Below the pieces are notes generated by a model. It saw nothing but the letters and a program-made list of their open reading frames with translations, was not told where the DNA came from and made no database searches. From Cyanoderma ruficeps (lineage: Eukaryota > Chordata > Aves > Passeriformes > Timaliidae): a stretch of 64,000 bases of DNA. The DNA lies in NCBI GenBank assembly GCA_008694505.1, contig VZDJ01000216.1:4348664-4412663 (forward strand), read 5' to 3'. Below, in pieces: positions 1 to 44,100 of the stretch. The stretch's first letter is position 1. Every line of letters starts with the position of its first letter. Position numbers and translations under genes: made by a program.

Positions 1-30394
<30,394 letters not shown>

Positions 30395-30740
30395 GGAGGA
30401 GCAGGCCCTGGCTGCTGGGCTGTGCTGGAGCTCGTGGTTCCTGTGCTGCCAGGATGGGAAGAGGCTGAGCTGTGACATCCCAACGTGCTGGATCTCAGCA
30501 GAGCTGAGCACTGCACTGCTGGACAGGAGAGGCAGAGCCTGTCTGATAGCACAGATGTGCCACAGGAACACAACCAAAATTCCTTGTTTTCAGTTTTTTA
30601 TGTTGCCGTCTGGCAGGTTCTTGTCCTGCTGTGTCACACTGACCTGTCTGGTTTGGTGTCAGGGGTTTGTACTGCCCTGACTGAACGGAGCCTGTGCTTG
30701 TACACACACCAAGAATTAAACCTGACCTGCTGCTCTGGTC
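30395..30740 (+). other. TBCD: Probable TBCD 3' untranslated region
   Basis: This runs from the inferred TGA stop to about 20 bases past the ATTAAA at 30715-30720. The stretch is GC-richer than the flanking intron, with no conserved frame. The 3' end is inferred and could differ if the terminal exon lies elsewhere. Confidence 0.4.
30715..30720 (+). promoter_or_regulatory. Candidate TBCD polyadenylation signal (ATTAAA)
   Basis: The common variant hexamer ATTAAA is followed after about 10-35 bases by a T/G-rich stretch (tgctgctctggtctatg, then tttctttttc) that fits a downstream element. No other + strand canonical hexamer lies between the inferred stop and this site. Confidence 0.4.
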
Positions 30741-32114
30741 TATGCAAGGTTTCTTTTTCAGAGGTGAGAATGGCAACACTCAGTGATACCGAAATCATCC
30801 CAAGCATTAAGTGTCCCTGTGGAACAGTCTGTCATTCCTATGTCAAACAAAACCTCCCAGATTTCACTTCAGCTGCTGTCCAATTCTCTCATAACAGTTC
30901 TTTCTGTAACTAATTCAGACAAATTGTTTTTGTGGTAAACTCAGTTTTGAAGGTGAGTCAGTTCTTCAAGCAGCTGCCAGGAATCCAGCTCATTTCTTAC
31001 CCCCTACAAAATGAAATAGCTCCAAAATTGATCTTGAGTGAGATCAATGTGATGGGGAGGTCAAATGCACAGACCACATCAGAGTGTAATTACACTGTGA
31101 TTTTATGGCTGTAATTAAATCCCACTATCCCAACACTTGAACAGTGGCTGTGTGTGTGAATAGACACATCTCTACAAATTTGAAAGGAAGGAAAAATTCA
31201 GGCAGAGAAGCTAAAACCAAGCCAGTTTCTCTATGAAGTAAATGCTGCAAACTGCAGGTGTTCACTTCCAATGCTGCAACCTGGCTGGCTCAGATTCTGT
31301 TTGTTTTTGAAGAAAGTAACTATAAATGAGATTATTCAATACTTCTTAAGGATTCTTGCAAGCTGGACTGGCAGCTGGGATTACTGGAGCTCAGGTTCTT
31401 CACTGACTCTGGATCAAATGGTTCTGAACTCCCACTGATCAGAGTTGACATTGGCCACGTGCTGCACACCCCAGGAGGAAATGCTCCTTCACCCACAGCT
31501 CCTGTGCTGCTACACTGCCACTCACAGGGAGCTTTCTAGAACATTCTTGAGAGATTTGGGATTGTACAGTTACACCTGTAGGTCCCTGCTGCAAGAACAG
31601 CACAAGCTGTGCTGGCACAGCCTGAGTGTTCCAGCAGGGGAAGGTGCAGTGGAAATGGGGCTGCCACAGGCTCCACACACAGCCCCAGAGCTGAGGATGC
31701 TCCCTCTGAACCAGCCCTGCCCTCTGCAGAGCCCTGGGGAACACCAGCAGCTCTCTGGGAGCAGGGAAAGGCTCCCAGCATTTTGTGTGACACAAAACTC
31801 TCTGCACAGGCTTTGCCTGAGGCAGCTCTGAGGCTCCCCTGTGGTGGCAGTGCTCTGGTTGCCCTGTGCTTGGTGGGTGTTTTCAATTAGAAACACAATT
31901 TCCCAGTCAAACTGAGTGATGTGCAACAGTAAAACTCAGCACACAGCATGACCCTGGTGTAGCTGTGACCTCCCTTACAGAGGGGTTACTCAGCCTAAAG
32001 ATTAAATTAACAAAGCACAACTGACTGAAAAGTTCTAAACCCCTGAGGAATTTGGTCGTCCTGCCCCCAGACACACAGAGAGCAGCACGCTCCAGTCCAG
32101 TGCCTCACCTGGGT
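30741..32114. other. Convergent gap between TBCD and B3GNTL1, includes the B3GNTL1 3' UTR
   Basis: It contains at least the start of the B3GNTL1 3' UTR (minus strand). I see no minus-strand AATAAA or ATTAAA between 30721 and 32114. The nearest is the complement at 30349-30354, inside the inferred last TBCD intron. The GC-richer part near 31.45-31.85 kb has overlapping frames on both strands without recognisable domains. Confidence 0.6.
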
Positions 32115-32195
32115 TTAGTTAAAGTGATAATAATCCATCCCTTCCTTCAGGTTCAGCGTGTCCAGGTTTGTTTCAAAGGCTCCACCTGTCAAGTC
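32115..32195 (-). CDS. B3GNTL1: B3GNTL1 terminal coding exon: [16 protein letters not shown]...
   Basis: The acceptor is cttccctcacag|GAC. It has 26 codons followed by TAA, whose complement lies at 32115-32117. It encodes [20 protein letters not shown] and DYYHFN, matching the human C-terminus ending in HFS. The 3' UTR continues to lower coordinates. Confidence 0.95.
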   Translation of the reverse strand, partial: DLTGGAFETNLDTLNLKEGMDYYHFN

Positions 32196-35100
32196 CTGTG
32201 AGGGAAGAAGAAGAAAATGAGATCAAACTCATTTCAGGTTGTAACAGGTTTTGGTTGCTGATTCTTTAGGCCTCAGAAGGAAGTCCCATTTGCAGAACTA
32301 AACAAATAAACCAAGGCTCAGGAAAATTCAGGGTAAGTTGAAAAGTTAGTGTTGAAATCAGCGTGGGGGGGATGTCAGACAACTCCTCAGCTCTGCTGTG
32401 CTGCTCAGCCCAGCTCTGCTCTTTTGTTTGCTGCTCAGACATTGGCAGAAAATGGACCAAGGAAGTGAGTTGGACAAAAGAATTGGTTTGGGTGGATTTT
32501 GAGCACTGATAAAGTTGTCTGGTAAAACAAGCCCTTCATCAAGCAGATGAAATACTCTGCAGAGTTAAAGGTGTTTCCTTTTGAGCCCCAGTCAAGTTAT
32601 CAGGACAGGAACTGGGTACATTTGGTCCTTGAGCAACCTCAGTGATGTCAGTAAGAAAACAGGGCAACTTCAGCATTCCTGAGCACTGGGGTCTTCCTGG
32701 AATCTTTAATTTCTGATCTTAAGGAATGTCACCAAAAAACTCCCCAAAAATTAACACTGACAATATCACAGGTGGGGGATAAAGTGGTTGCTTGTGTTTG
32801 GGTGCCCAGAAGAGCAAGGGTGAAGTTTTAACTGTGAATGTTCAGGATGGGAAGTTACAGAAATGGAATCCCACTGAAACTGGAATTGAAGGAGTTGGAA
32901 AAAATAACCTGCTTTATAGAGGGGTTAAAAAACAACATAAGAGAACAGATGCTAAATTAAGAGGGAGAGTTTAAGACTAATCTTTCATTCCCAGAGCACA
33001 GGAAAAACCAGGCAGGCTGTACAATAAGAGACCTAACCGCTAATTTTCTGAAAACTTTATACAATCAAACTAGTTGAATTGCTGTGACAGAAAAATAAAA
33101 ATCTCTTTCATTTGCAGCCATTGGAATCTAAGCCAAGCCAGGGCACAATGCTGCATTTCTGAGCATTTTGTTTTTACCTCCAAGTGAGAGCAAACACGGA
33201 GCACAAACCCTTGGGTGAAGTGGCCCTGCAGGGCCACGCTGCTCTGACCAGCTAAAGCCACACTTTGATTCTCTTCAGCAAAAATTCACACACACAAAGC
33301 AGAATTGCAGCTCCAGCTGTCTGTGAAGCCATTATAAAATGCAAACTGCAAAGATCAGAGGATGCCTGCTTCTTCCAGGAGGGTTTGCCCTGGTACCAAA
33401 GCCATGCCAGGGCTCACAGGGGAGGAACTGCCTGAAAAAATAAATGAGCCAATGCTGCTCCAAGTACATGGCCAACAGAGTCACTTCTTGTAAACAACCC
33501 ACTCAATAAACACATCTAATCTCCAAAATCACCCTCTTAGAGCTGCATAGAAACATGCAGGTTTTGTCTGTTTCAAAAGGAAAAATAATCCCCTACCACA
33601 AACAGCAAAATAAAAGCCAATAAAGCCCCTTAAAACACACTTCCTTCTTCAGAGAATGGTGATGAACTTAGATTGGTAAAGAATAAAGCAAGAAGAAAAT
33701 GCTCAGTGGCCATGAGGGGAAAAATAGACTGAAATCCCAAGTGAAGTCAGAGAGCAGAGTTTGCAGACAAGATGTTGTATAATGTTCTCATTGTAAGGGC
33801 TTCACAGATTAAATGTGCTTTAGAGCAGGTTGCACAGATGTTTTGTCTGGGGACTTCCACCCACTGTTACATGAAAAATTAAATTAGTTGTAATAGTACT
33901 TGCTGATCCAAGAGTTTATCAACCAACAGTACATGATAATGCCCCGAGGCACTCTCAGTCTGACTTCACAACCCAGAGCCAGAGCCCAGAGCTGATCATG
34001 AGGTTGGGAGTTAAAGCAGGCTGTACCAGGAGAGGAGATGCAGCTGATCCATCTCTGGAGAGACCCAGCACAGCCTCACAATGTTTTGTGGAGCTGCAGG
34101 TTTTAGTTGCTGTCAGAGGGGTTTTCATTGGTACTCACCACTACAATTTTAAATCTCCTGTGTTTTAACACCAGAAGAACTGCTGGTTAACAACAGAAGA
34201 ACTTCTAATTATATTATCAGGGCAATTAAACCAGTTGAAATAAGCTACCAGAGTCAGATACAGAAGATGCTTCAGAACTGGCAGGGCCAAACAAAATGGC
34301 TTTTAAGGTCTGATTTAAAAGCAAAGCCTTTGCCAGACACGGGGCTGCAGAATACTTGGCTCAAAGGAGGCTGAGTGCATGTGCTCATTGGTATTGGGCA
34401 AGGAAGTACAACAGATCCAGCTCCTTCACAGACCCTGTCCCTTTTCTTATTCTTCATTTTACCCAATACTGCTGATTTTAATCCCAAAATACCCTGCACA
34501 ATCGGTTTGACAAAAAAAGCCATTCAACAGTTCAGCAAAAGCTTCTGGGAAAAGCCACTTCCAGTAAATAGAAACTCATTTTCCTAAGGAGCAAATGCTG
34601 CTCCTGCAGATGAAGCCAAAGGTGGAACTCACCAGCTTCACACAGATCACGAAGGGCGGAGTCGCGTCCCTGAAGTGACACACAGGAATTCTTGGTTTTG
34701 GTCTCTCCTGCAGCAGGAAGGGGTACAGAAGCACTCAGGTTACTTGCTAGCTTAGTTTTAGGAGCTGCTAAACTCTAAAAGGGGGAAAAAATATGTTGAT
34801 ATGTTGAGCCATGATGCTAAAGAGACCCTGCTCATTCTCTGGCCGCTGTTTCAGTGCCTGTCACATCTCAGTGCAGCTGTGTGAAGTGACACCAAACCTG
34901 AATTTGGAGCTTTCTGTTGCTGAGAGGAGCAGGTCTCACCACTCCACTGCTTCCTCCTCACCTCCAAGTTCTAATTCCAGCCCTTTCCCAAACAATTCCC
35001 TCATTGACCTGATGGCAAGGTATCTTCAATAGCCTGTCCCACAACAAATCAGGTTCTTTTTTTTGTTCGTTTTTTGCCATTTTAGTGAGCTGCATCAGTT

Positions 35101-38100
35101 CCTATGCCCTCAGACAGCATCAGGGCAGGCACAAGAGCAGAGACAGAGGAGGAGCTTTCCCTGCTGCTGGGAGCTAAAGGGTTAATGCTCGACTGGGACT
35201 TCACCAGGGATCCAAGCTGCAGGATTTTCTAAGGATTCACAACACTTGCACTACAATCTACTTTACAACTCGAGAAAATGGGTTTGTTTTAGGAAGACAA
35301 ACGCCCAGGGTCTGTGTCAATCATACCCACAGTGTCACTGAACTGTGAGGCCAGGCAGTGAGTCCTCAGTATTCCAGGCCCAAGTGCTGACTCCCAGTTG
35401 CTTTCCTGCAGCTCAAAGCACTCAGTGCTTTCCATTCCAGACCTGGACAGCTGCTCCAGGCTAAGCACAAGCTGTACCTGAGGAGGGGCCCTCCTGTCCC
35501 CCTTTCCCTCAGTCTCACTCCCTGGCAAGCTCAGGGCAATTTGATTCACAAGATAACTTGCTTGAAAATTTTTAATTTTGAGGGTCCCTTCTCATTATCC
35601 ACCATAAACCAAATTTTACCCCCATTTAGAAGACAAACCTGTCAGTGAAGACAGTTTTACCCCATCATCAGAATCCTCTCAGAATAAGTATTTTTATCTT
35701 TCTAACGTGACTTCACTGAGTGTGAAGCTGACACTCCTGGCTCCAGTTTGCATTCCAGTGTCCATTCCCAGCCCTCCAATCTTCTGTCATGGCCTCTTTA
35801 CCAAAATGAGCTGCTACACAACATACAAGATCAGTGACAAATTCCTTCATCACATTCCCCAGGACACCTCTAGATCACAACAAAGAACGCAAGAGTGGTT
35901 AAAACTCACCTCAGATTCCTCGTAAGTGTAGAATCCTTTTGCTATTTTCTTTTCATCAACATCACAAAACGCAATAACCTGGAAATGAGGAGCAGGATGT
36001 TTCAACAGCAGCATTTCCCCTGTAATGTATCTCTGTGAGCAAAGCTGCAGGCATGGGAATGGACACAGGAGTAGAGCAAAGCACCCTGGGCCTCCTTTGG
36101 AGCTCAAACCCTCAGTAAATCCTTTCTGGGTGGATCTTGAGGAGCTGAGAAAGTTCTGCACACTCTGATCTAAGTCACCGACTGCATAACCAACCCCATC
36201 CTCAGGGAGGAAACTCAACCCAGACACCAGACTCCTCACTTTGGCACTTCCACTAAAACCCAAGAGGAGATTTAATAAAAACTTCTCTCCCCCTGCCCAC
36301 CCAAGCCTGGGATGTACCCCCAGACCCCTCAGGACTGTGGGGCTGCACCACTGCTTGGGGTGCTCTGCAATGCCAGCCTCAATTCCAGGGCACAGCACAC
36401 CAAATTTAGGAATTCTTATGGTTATGGACTTGAATTTTTCAACTGAAAAGTTCAGCAGATCTAATGTTTAAGCACAAATAATTTCTGCTTTGCTTTGCTT
36501 ATTCTTACTAGAGTTATGAAAGCATTATTTGCAGCTCTAGGTGCCAGATATTTCAGATGGGTTTTTATTTGCATTCCTCATAAATATGCAGGCAGAATAA
36601 ATGCCTGCCATCTAAAATACACAGTGGCCTTATTTTTGAGCCACTAGGTTGCCAGGAACATTTTGGAAGACTTTTTAAGTAAACATGGCTGTGTTTTCCT
36701 CTGACTTCTGTCGGATCTATTCATATTATCTACATGGAGCTCTTATGCTGAAGCAGAAGAGTTGAGATAGTTAAGGTGGTACACAAATCAATTATTCTGG
36801 TGAAAGCTGGATAGCAGCTTTCATATCTTTTTAATTGCTCCATTAAAAATTGATTAACAACACTTACTGCTGAGAAAATCTGAAAAGCCAAACAGCTGTT
36901 TATTAATTTATTAAGTTAGAGAAGGCTGAAAAGGCTGGCTGGCTTTCCCTGTCTAAAATCTCTCACACACATTTTCTTCCTGTGATTAAGATGGTTTTCT
37001 TTTACCTAAAGTGACCTCATTCTGTTTGTGTAGAGGGAAACACTGTTTTCCCAATACCATAATATCACTTCCTTCATTAAACATCAATGGCAAGAGAATG
37101 CAAACAAAAGTATCAAGGGACTGCAAATAAGGCTGCAAAGCACCAGCGTCTGAAGCAATGAGGGAAATGGGCTGATAAACTGGAGGGGCTGGGCAGGGAC
37201 AGTCCTTGGAACCCCTCAGAGGGAGACACTGAGACCTGGTTGCTTGAAAACAGGCACCAAAGGAAGAGAATGTGAAGGAAACATGGAATTTCCATGGTGG
37301 GGCTGTGAGTGAGGAATCACATCCTGGGAACATCCAGAATTGGCTCTGGGTGATCCTGATGCAGGGATTGCACTAAGGACATCAACCCTGTGTCAGCACT
37401 GGAATGGAATTGGAAAGGAAGGAGGGAATTCAGGAGGGTCCTGGACATGGAACAAGGTGTTTGTGGCTGGTGCAGCTGGGTTTGATTAACACACACAAGC
37501 TGCTCCTTCACAGATGAATCCCCTTCACACCCCTGGCCCTATTGCCATGCCCACTGCAATGCTTTGTTGTAGCTGGAAAATCAGATGGTGAGGATGTGCA
37601 CACACACACAGATCTATAAATCTGAGTGTATGAAGGGAATCAGTACAAGTCACTGTGGGCAGGGAAGTTCCCTGGCTGTGTTCTCTTCATTCTGTGCCAA
37701 CCACCTTTAAAATTCCCCAATATTCAGCAAATCTCAGTTCTACCACTTGTGTTTTACTGTCCTGGAAGCTGTGATCATAATAAACAATATTTAGGAGGAT
37801 ATGCCTTCAACCCAACAGAGTTCTAGGAACAAATCCTGTCCAATATGTTGACTTATTGTCCAATAAATGAAGCTATTTTTGGAGCTGCTTATGCTCTTAT
37901 GGATAATAAAAACCAAAATAAACCACCAAAACTTATGACACAAGGTAAAGTGAAATTCTATTTACACTTCTCTGTCAGTAACTGAGAATTCAGCTGCAAG
38001 ATCTGTGCTGGAAAGTCTCACCCTCAGTGTGTCAGAACCCAGTTAACAGAAACCCCTGACTGGTGCCTGGACTTCTCAGCATGAATCAATTTCTTCCCAA

Positions 38101-41100
38101 TATCCAACCTCAATCTCTGTCAGTTTAAAACCATTTCTCCTTGTCCTGTCACTCCATCCCTTTGTAAACAATCTCTCTCCAAAGGCACTTCTTGTATCAC
38201 TAAATTGCCATTAATTGTAACCCTCCCTCTCACCCTGGGCCATCACTCAAATTTCTGGGTGTAGGAAACTCTGCCCTTTTCCACAGTGACTCCCCAGAAC
38301 TCCCCCACACAAAACCCCTCCCTGAAAAAAATAACACAGGTGAGCCTGTGACAAATTTCCCTTGGAGAGGGATGGAAAGAGCTCAAACCCTTTTTTGTTC
38401 TCACTGAGGTATTTCCCCTGTATAATTCTCAATGGAGCCAGGCAGCTTAGATCTGGTATTTACAGTAGTATAAAACAGGTCAGACTTGAATGGGTGATTT
38501 TCCTGCAGGCTGCACACCATGTGGGTGGCCAAAATGGAAGTCAACTATTTCTCTGACACACACTATTTATTTTCCAATTAAAGCAAAGCTATGTTTGGAG
38601 TCTAAATACAGGACTCAGGCCCAGTTGTTTATCCTATCAGGAGAAGTCAGGGTATCAGGCTTATGGGAGTTATTTACTTTATACACTATCAGGATAAACC
38701 CAGAGACACCTATTTATTTTCCTGCATTAATGGGCTTCTTTCTTGTAGCTTTTATGAAGAACATCTATCCACACATGAACTCCTGTCTCCCTGTGAGCAA
38801 CCATGAATTATAAAGCCATAAAAGAGTCTCAATTTGCTTTTTCCCCCCCTCTCCTTTTAGCAAAATTACTCTTTAGCAATACCTCTGACAGTATGAGACC
38901 ACTGAGTCCTCAGATCATTCCTCAGTGTTACTAAAATATATGAATTATTACGTGTTTTTGTTTTGAACATCACTTGTATAAAAATCTGCACAATTACAAC
39001 ATTCCCAAAGGAAAGAACACTGCTAATTCTCTCAGCTCACAACTGGAGGAGACAGCTGGGTATCTGTCAGAGGCAAGCTATGGAACTACTGTGAGTCAAT
39101 TTATAAATATAGATTGCAACTTCCATTAACAGTGGTGTAAGGGGAAAAGGAGAAATCGCCTTCTCCCTCGTAAGAGAAAGTTTACACAGCTCAAAAGATA
39201 AGATATTTACTCAGAAACAACCTCTGCTAGGGGAAGACATGTTTGAGGAAGATAAAAGCCCTTCTCTGCCTGGCTCTTCCTAATAAACACAGGGGCTCTG
39301 CAGGGCCAGGCTGGGGCTATCAGACCTCCCTGGGGAAAAGGAGATTCATGGGCAGCAGCTCCTCCTGCAGTGCACAACCTGGGGAGTTACTGAAGGACCA
39401 GGAATGGCAGAAGAGCCCTGGGGTGCAGCTGGGACTACCTGGCTCTTTGAGCTCTGCTCTGATTACACAACAATTGAATTGTTTGTTTCCTGTGTGACTG
39501 CTTGGCTGCTGCAGAGAATGTTTCCTCACACTTCCCATTCCACTCAGATTTCATAATGGAAAAACTGAAAGATTTCATCAGCTCAGTGATGTCCTTTTAT
39601 GGTGAATGGTCCTCACAGGATTTTATTTTCACCTGTGGTTTGGTTTGGGGCTGTAACAGCCATTTACAGGAAACAACAACCTGCAACCAGCACATTCTCC
39701 AGGTCCCTTTGAGCTGGAAGGACATGAGAGGCAAGTTTCACATGGGAGAGTGAATAACTGAGTAGAACCTGAGAGAAAACTGACAAACCCTTTCAGTAAA
39801 TGGGCACCTGCACATTTTGACTTCTCCCTCCTCGAGACATCAGCTGGTCTCCTCAGTCATCTTCAAACCCTACAAAATCCTACTGAGCAGACTTTCCCTG
39901 CTGCACTCCCTCCACATCTCATGCAATCCCCCATCTCTTTTAAACTTCTAGTGAACCCTGTTAATTCTTCTATTTAGAATTCTTTCATTGAAGCTTGTAG
40001 AAAGCCTCGAGAGCACATTAATATACATCTCTGCAAAAGGAAAATCAATTTTGGCCGTTCATGTCAAAACAAAGTAACTGAAAGCATTACAATGCAAGTT
40101 TAAATAGATACAGCCAATGGCAAATAGGACAAGGAGACACACAGGGGAATAAACAGCTTCTGCCATGACATGGAACCAGCCAGCACCAGGCACAAGCTGA
40201 GTGATTTTCTGTATCAGGAGCTGCTTTGATTTCACCTCTTTAACATCACAGCCAGCACAGAGCTGTGGATCTCTTTAAATCCCAAGAATGCATTTCATTG
40301 TTCCATTTAGACACCGAGCCACTGAAAATAGCAGCAGCTTCTCCCTTTTGCACATATCCACAACAAAGCCACTGGAGGATTGTAACACCAGACTCCAACG
40401 TGCAAAATCAGCTGCTAAACACTAGACACAAAACATCTCCTTTATTATGTACAACATCCACCTGCCTTCAGAGGTGTGGGGCTCACTGCCAGAGCCTCAC
40501 CCCTCCCGAGTCAATCTGAGTGATGCCAGGCACCTTTGGGGTGTGCACAGCTCTGTGTTGACAAAACACAGCCTGCAAAAAGCACTTCCTCCCACGTGGA
40601 AAGAGCAGGGAGTTTTCCTGGCCAAGAATTATTTCCTACAGTCCAAAATGAAGCTTTGATTTACTCCATGTCATTTTAGGGTGTTTTATACCTGGATTAA
40701 ACTGAAACTTTCAAATTTCATCTCTCTCCTTGTTCTGGAGGCTTTCCCATTACCATCCCAATGCTGAAGTGGGTGTAATATTCTCCCCTTTATTCATTTT
40801 TCCTTGCTTTCCATGTCCCCACTCCAGACTCTGATAGTGCCACTCACAGTTTTAGAATGGTTAAAATGCTACAACACTTGAACTTTCCTTGGCTGTGGGA
40901 GTGAGCTGAAGGACCAGGGCTGCAACACAAGGTTTGGTGATGCTGCTCTTGGAAAAAGGCAGAGGGAAAAAAACCAGTGGATGATTTTGGAAATGGGAAA
41001 AGGGCCTTCAGAAATCCTTTTTCTGTTTGCCAGCAGCAGCCAGGGTTGTCACAGAGGAATGGCATGGCCTGGCTGTGGACAAGCTCTGTTTCCAGCCCAC

Positions 41101-44100
41101 TAATGAGCTGATGCTTCTTTGGTCCTTTCCTCTGCTTTTCCATGAGCCACTGGAATGCTATTTTCAGCCATCAGAAATGACACAATATGTTCATGCTGAA
41201 GTTCTCCTTTTAGCTACAGTTTGATGGAGAATAAAAGAGCAGACAAGACAGCTCAGAAACCCTCCAGGCACATGTAGCATCCCAAAAACATTTGGTTTCC
41301 ATCTTCAGCTGCAAATTATAGACACAACGGATGTGTTTTAAACAAAAAAAGGTCTGTTTGACTTCATTCTTGCAGAAATGCTAATACTGAGCCACTGTCA
41401 GCAGTGTGAAGCAAGGAGGGGACAGCCAGGAAGCAGAATTTCCCTAAGAATACTGAGATCATAGTAATTAATTCATAAAAAAAACCCTACTAGTGGAATA
41501 ATTTTTTGTGTGTGTTGCTGGTGAGCAAAAATACTGAGCCTTGGATTTTTGCCTGACTCCTTTGGAGACAAAGCATCATTTTAATATTCACCATGCAGAT
41601 GGCTGAGGGAAAAGGGAGAATTGCTGAGGTGTCCTTTTGTCTTTTAACATGACCACAATGCACATTCACACTGTTTTCCAAACAAACTAAAGTAATAATT
41701 TGTTCGTGAGGATGAACATGGACAGACTGCTGCTTCCTGGAATTGCCTGAATTTTGTTTTCTAAGAAACAATGCTCTTTGGCACAGGGCAGAGCTGGGCT
41801 TTTCAAACATCCCACAAAGACCCTGTCAGCATAAAAAATGCAATTGCTTTGTTTACCAGGTTCTAAAAATACTAGAAACATTCTTTTTTTTTTTATATTA
41901 AATATGTTTTCTTACACACCCTAAGCCTGACAGATCAAATTATTTAATTCTCTTCCTGAGGATATAGTAGAGGTTTTTTTTCAAAATTACAAGATAATAC
42001 AAACTATAGGTAGGTTTTTTGGTGGAGGTTATTATTTATCCTAGGAGTACGTGTCCCAAATTGTCTGCAGGTACTTGGTGCCAATTAACAGCCCTGCAGT
42101 GACTCCACAGTCCAGCCAAAGTCAGTCAGGACATCTGCTGAAATTCTGCATCTCAATAAAAGCATGCAGTCAAACAGAGCACAGGGGAAATTCTCAGGAG
42201 TCTAAACTGACTTAAAGTATAAAACCAACTAAAATTAGTTTTAGATAGCTATATTCTGTCTAAACTTAATTTTAGTTGGTTTCATAGTTTAATAGATTTT
42301 AATATATAAATAAACTATAGTTGTCGTTATCATTATTATATATAATAACGAAATAATGTATAGAATGTAATTTTCATAATAATAAATAAAGCACACATAG
42401 ATTTAGTTAAATCTCAGTGAAATTACACAGCTAATTTTGGCAATGTTACCTGCAGTTCCAAGGGTATTGGACCTTTTAAGGTCACACTGTTTTACACAAC
42501 TGGACCTTCAAGAGGAGAAAATGGTGATTATATGAAGGCAATACATCATCTCTTGCCCTAAGGGGCTTTTGGAATTGTGTTTAAAGGTGTCATTTAATAT
42601 CTTTTCATAGCTCACCCACTGCCATGTGATGGCAATGACAGAGGGATGGCACTGGAATATCAAACAGGAAATTCAGTTCAGTTTTTGCTTTGTACATTTA
42701 CTGTCTGAGAGTCTCCCATGCCTATTCAGTAATTCTAACTATGTGTATACAAATGTCTTCTATTTTTTTATATGTGTGTGGTCTGAGGGCCACAACATCA
42801 ATCAGGTTTTTATATGTATTTGTCATTTTGTCTTCCCATCCGTATTATTAAGAAAAGAAAAACACATGCAGCAATAAAAGGAATGTTCTGTGGCTCTTTG
42901 TAAGAAATAGCCATTTGACATTAGCCCTAAAGCCTTTATCTAGCACGAAGTTACTGCACACAAGAAAATGCTATAAAAATGAGGTATTTAGACTCTTGGA
43001 CAAATCTATCCTGAGAAATACCTGCCACAGCCAAACATAACCATTTTCAGCTGACGGTGAATGGGACAGTCACGTGCAGCAGTTTCTACTCACCCATTCA
43101 GCCCACACCAAACCCTTTTTTTTTGGCAATGCAGCTTTCCAAAGGGAGTCAAAGTGACCAGGGACATGTCCAGTATCCACTCTGGAACTGGGTAAATATT
43201 ACACAGGGATGGATGACCCCGGACAAGGCAGTTCAGTACCACACAACCCAAATAAAGAGTTGCTCTACTCATCCTGAGTACCAGCTACTACAGCTCTGTC
43301 TCTCCTACTGCTGTGCTTAGCAGGAACTCGGTGCACTTCTTGCTCTCCATGCCCACCATAAGCTTTAAATAAAACACCATGGCATTTTCAAAGAAGAAAT
43401 ACACAGAATATTGAGAATTGCCCCAATTTATATTAATTATTAACTAGTACTTTGGGAATAAAATATCCCATGAGAATTTTGCTGGGTTAGATTAGAAGCA
43501 TCATTAGGGGCATATGAAGAAGAAGTGGGATTGTACTAATGTTACTTTGCAGCTCACCTTTTTCTGATTAGCTGGTGACAAGCTTCTGTAGAGCTTCTTG
43601 CCTTGCTTGCCAGCATTCCAAATGGTGAAGGATGTCCAGGAGCTCAGGACTCTGTCCTCAAGAAACCTGACTCGGTGATTCCAGATGGTTCCCCTGGAGA
43701 GTTGAGAAAAGGGCAGATTTTGATCCCTGAAACCTTTAGCACTCTTATAGACCCATCTGCACATGTACACACTCATCTACATGTAAACCTGACCAAAGTG
43801 ATTCATATAATACAAAAAAATAATCACATCAAAACATTAGACTGGAAATTTCTGTGGGAAGTGTAGAAAAGAAATTCTGTGGGAGTTCTCAGACAAAAAC
43901 CATTCAGATAGATAGGAAACAGTAGCTAAACAACTTGGATTTTCAAGAACCCTCAATTTGACAAATGAATCTTCCTAACCTACATCTCTTGAACAAGGCA
44001 ACTTGAGCTGTAACTTTCTTTCCCAGGAAATTCTGATGAACCCCTAGTGGTGTCTCCTTATTTAAGGCAATCTTCACATGGGGTTTTCCATTTGCTTATT

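Larger units (their letters stand above)
35979..43557 (-). other. B3GNTL1 intron (7.6 kb)
   Basis: It holds a CR1 fragment (38088-38200) and the long inverted repeat at 42212-42292, in an AT-rich block that continues to about 42400. Otherwise nothing was recognised. Confidence 0.8.

Noticed and set aside
31439..31926. Overlapping 90-128 codon frames on both strands
   Set aside because: The cluster comes from locally GC-rich DNA in the convergent gap. No family resemblance or consistent strand is visible.
35850..36398. 182-codon minus-strand frame treated as one gene
   Set aside because: Only 35910-35978 is a real exon of B3GNTL1. The rest is flanking intron read in the same frame.
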